Assembly: GCA_035697245.1 (NCBI GenBank)
Contig: DASSDH010000142.1
Coordinates: 1 to 14,756 of the forward strand
From: JACVRX01 sp035697245
GTDB lineage: Bacteria > Actinomycetota > Actinomycetes > Jiangellales > Jiangellaceae
Direction of reading: 5' to 3'
DNA: 14,756 nucleotides
The position numbers were made by a program, and so were the translations under genes. The first letter of the stretch is position 1. Every line of letters starts with the position of its first letter. Under the pieces are notes generated by a model. It was not told the DNA's origin and searched no databases. It saw nothing but the letters and a program-made list of their open reading frames with translations. Shown in pieces: positions 13,529 to 14,756 of the stretch.

Positions 13529-13848
13529 CCGACTACTGCGAGGTTGTAATCACGGCGGACAGCGCCGATTGGCTCGCCTCCTACACGCGCCGGCTGGTCG
13601 AGGACCGGCTTGCCGCGTGTGGGCACAACATCGCGTCCATCCGATCCATTTACCGCTGGGACGACGCAGTGCAGGACGACGCGGAAGCCCGAGTCGCGTT
13701 GCATACCCGAGCCTCGCTCGTCCCGGCGATCATCGAGCGGACCAACGCCGAGCACCCGTACGACGTGCCCTGCGTCATCGCGCTACCGATCGAGCACGGG
13801 AATCCCGCGTACCTCGACTGGATCACCGAGTCGACCCGGGAGCCGTAG
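13525..13848 (+). CDS. cutA: CutA-type divalent-cation tolerance protein
   Basis: This is a 107-residue small trimeric protein of the CutA1 family, linked in bacteria to copper and divalent-cation tolerance, though its precise action is unsettled. Family motifs are present in order: RLVEDRLAACGHNIASIRSI then YRWDDAVQDD (residues 23-52), ALHTRASLVPAII, and HPYDVPCVIALPIEHGNPAY then LDWI (77-100). The C-terminal hydrophobic core is typical. GTG 13525 is chosen because GGAGG at 13513-13517 lies seven bases upstream and longer frames run into the XRE gene. The 4-base overlap with the XRE stop indicates coupled translation. The gene itself is intact even though its upstream partner is truncated. 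Two hairpins follow. Confidence 0.94.
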   Translation: MTDYCEVVITADSADWLASYTRRLVEDRLAACGHNIASIRSIYRWDDAVQDDAEARVALHTRASLVPAIIERTNAEHPYDVPCVIALPIEHGNPAYLDWITESTREP

Positions 13849-13881
13849 CCACCCGTCGAAGACTTTCCCTACGAGATCAAG

Positions 13882-13953
13882 GGCGGGCGCTGCGCGCCCG
13901 CCGCGCCACCGGCTCGCCCGCGCGGGACCTCCGGCCGCCGCGTGGGCGGCCGG
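13882..13953 (+). terminator. Two perfect GC hairpins after cutA
   Basis: GGCGGGCGC (13882-13890) pairs with GCGCCCGCC (13894-13902) around a 3-base loop. CCGGCCGCC (13931-13939) pairs with GGCGGCCGG (13945-13953) around GCGTG. Position suggests termination of the XRE-cutA transcript. They face the end of the minus-strand remnant at 14163, so they may serve both. Nothing else supportable was found from 13954 to 14162. Confidence 0.5.
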
Positions 13954-14162
13954 CGCGCGGCAGCGCAGGCATCGACACTGTCTCGCGGCGGACGATCACG
14001 ACGGGGGAGCGGGCAGGATCGGCCGGCACCCACGTCCGGTCCAGCCCTCCATGCCGCCGATCCTTCAACGGCCGCCGCGTCTGCTCAAGGGCGCCTACGG
14101 CGTCGCGCCGCGATGGGCTACGCCCACCCTTGACCAGCCACGACGACCGCAGGACCCGGCAG

Positions 14163-14697
14163 CTAGGAGGGCAGGCCCTCAGTGCGAGTGCTGTCGTTTG
14201 ACACGGCAGACCTCCCCATATCGTCCCTACGCCAGTTCTGCCCTCGGATCTTGAACTGAAGGCAGACCGGTTCGTTAGTCGCGGTCAGGCGCCGCTCATC
14301 CGGCGGCCTAACCTGCCAGGTGGAGTGCGGCGGAACCAGCTTGCCGACCTCGACGCCGGCCACGCTTGCCACGAGGACTGGCCAGTCCGTGTCGTTGTGG
14401 ACGACGTACATCAGCCAGCCTTGCGGGTGCGCCTTGAACGGCTGTCCATCTCGGGTTGAAGTGCTCGCCAAGGTTGCCCACACACGGCCAGCCCTTTCAC
14501 GACCCAACACCCGGCGTTGGCGCTGAGTGTCGAGCAGCGCCGCCGTACTGATCGTCGGCGTCCAGGGGCAGCAAGATCTTTTCGGCCGCCACCTCACCCG
14601 TCCACCGGACCGTTCCACTCGCGCAAGGAGTCCCGGAGCCGAAAACATCTTGCCGCTGATCCCTGGACCCCGCCGCCGTCTCGACTGGTATCGGCAT
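14163..14697 (-). pseudogene. Unidentified actinobacterial protein, disrupted
   Basis: The C-terminal half is coding-like and intact: AHPQGWLMYVVHNDTDWPV, VGKLVPPHSTWQVRPPDERR, PVCLQFKIRGQNWRRDDMGR, stop at 14163. I associate the sequence pattern, a conserved W..VVHN motif and a final NWRRD..G, with uncharacterised actinomycete proteins that usually have N-terminal membrane or coiled segments. Just upstream is a helical stretch LDTQRQRRVLGRERAGRVWA. Before that, sense moves to another frame near 14540-14560 (TVRWTGEVAAEKILLPLDAD, reaching its own stop near 14497). No membrane segment is found, so the 5' part is missing or altered. Either a frameshift or a junction of unrelated fragments would explain it. 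Function is unknown. Confidence 0.42.
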
Positions 14698-14756
14698 CTA
14701 TCGGGTGAGGGGGAGGAATGGCGAGCCCTGCCTTGTCGCAGCGAACAGCTCGACCT

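Noticed and set aside
13942..14133. Short open frames between cutA and the right-edge gene
   Set aside because: Arg/Ala/Pro-rich, no ribosome site, and overlapping perfect hairpins. They look like non-coding GC-rich sequence.

Overview
The window is high-GC DNA with GC-rich third codon positions. Several families in it are characteristic of actinobacteria: an ECF42-type sigma factor with a YCII/DGPF partner, a DLW-39 small protein, a TipA-like MerR regulator, and an int-xis-rep module of the actinomycete integrative and conjugative element (AICE) type. It is most likely an actinomycete chromosome. Genus cannot be fixed from the sequence. A DLW-39 gene together with tRNA-Ala(UGC) and a tRNA-Ile(GAU) remnant recalls the segment downstream of gyrA in many actinobacteria. 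That placement is inference.

Region by region. Positions 1-1460 hold three minus-strand genes that read well only if the frame is changed by single bases. They are an unidentified partial gene, a small unidentified gene, and a DUF4190-like membrane protein. They are either recently broken or carry sequencing indels. An intact secreted protein gene follows at 1506-1988. Just downstream lies the 3' half of a tRNA-Ile with no recognisable 5' half (2288-2336). Then come a tyrosine phosphatase (2375-3118), an aldo/keto reductase (3143-4129, minus) and a two-domain alpha/beta-barrel-like protein (4263-4871). A minus-strand operon follows with the YCII/DGPF protein and ECF42 sigma factor (6507 down to 4881). 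On the plus strand are DLW-39 and a PHP-domain phosphoesterase (6814-7990). A perfect hairpin terminator, a cluster of DnaA-box-like sites and a MerR-type promoter lead into a TipA-like regulator (8448-9218). Another perfect hairpin then precedes tRNA-Ala (9395-9470).

The accessory part begins at the 3' end of tRNA-Ala. An intact IS481-family element (about 9472-10827) has imperfect inverted ends and is flanked by a 16-bp direct repeat that copies the tRNA 3' end. Beyond it, only 23 bp from that second copy, lies the stop codon of a tyrosine integrase, followed by an excisionase and a 5'-truncated rolling-circle replication gene. This is the layout of an AICE integrated in tRNA-Ala, whose tRNA/att junction was later split by the IS. 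The rep gene ends abruptly at about 12965-12971 against an XRE regulator that also lacks its first helices, so an internal deletion probably joined the two. No transfer (TraB/Spd) gene is visible. The XRE gene overlaps an intact cutA by 4 nt. The last 0.9 kb holds two perfect GC hairpins and a disrupted minus-strand gene.

The strongest points of interest are the IS insertion at a tRNA/att junction, the rep-XRE deletion scar, the complete MerR-type promoter with a possible second translation start in the TipA-like gene, and the run of frameshifted genes at the left end. I do not see a clearly new multi-gene defence or biosynthetic system here.
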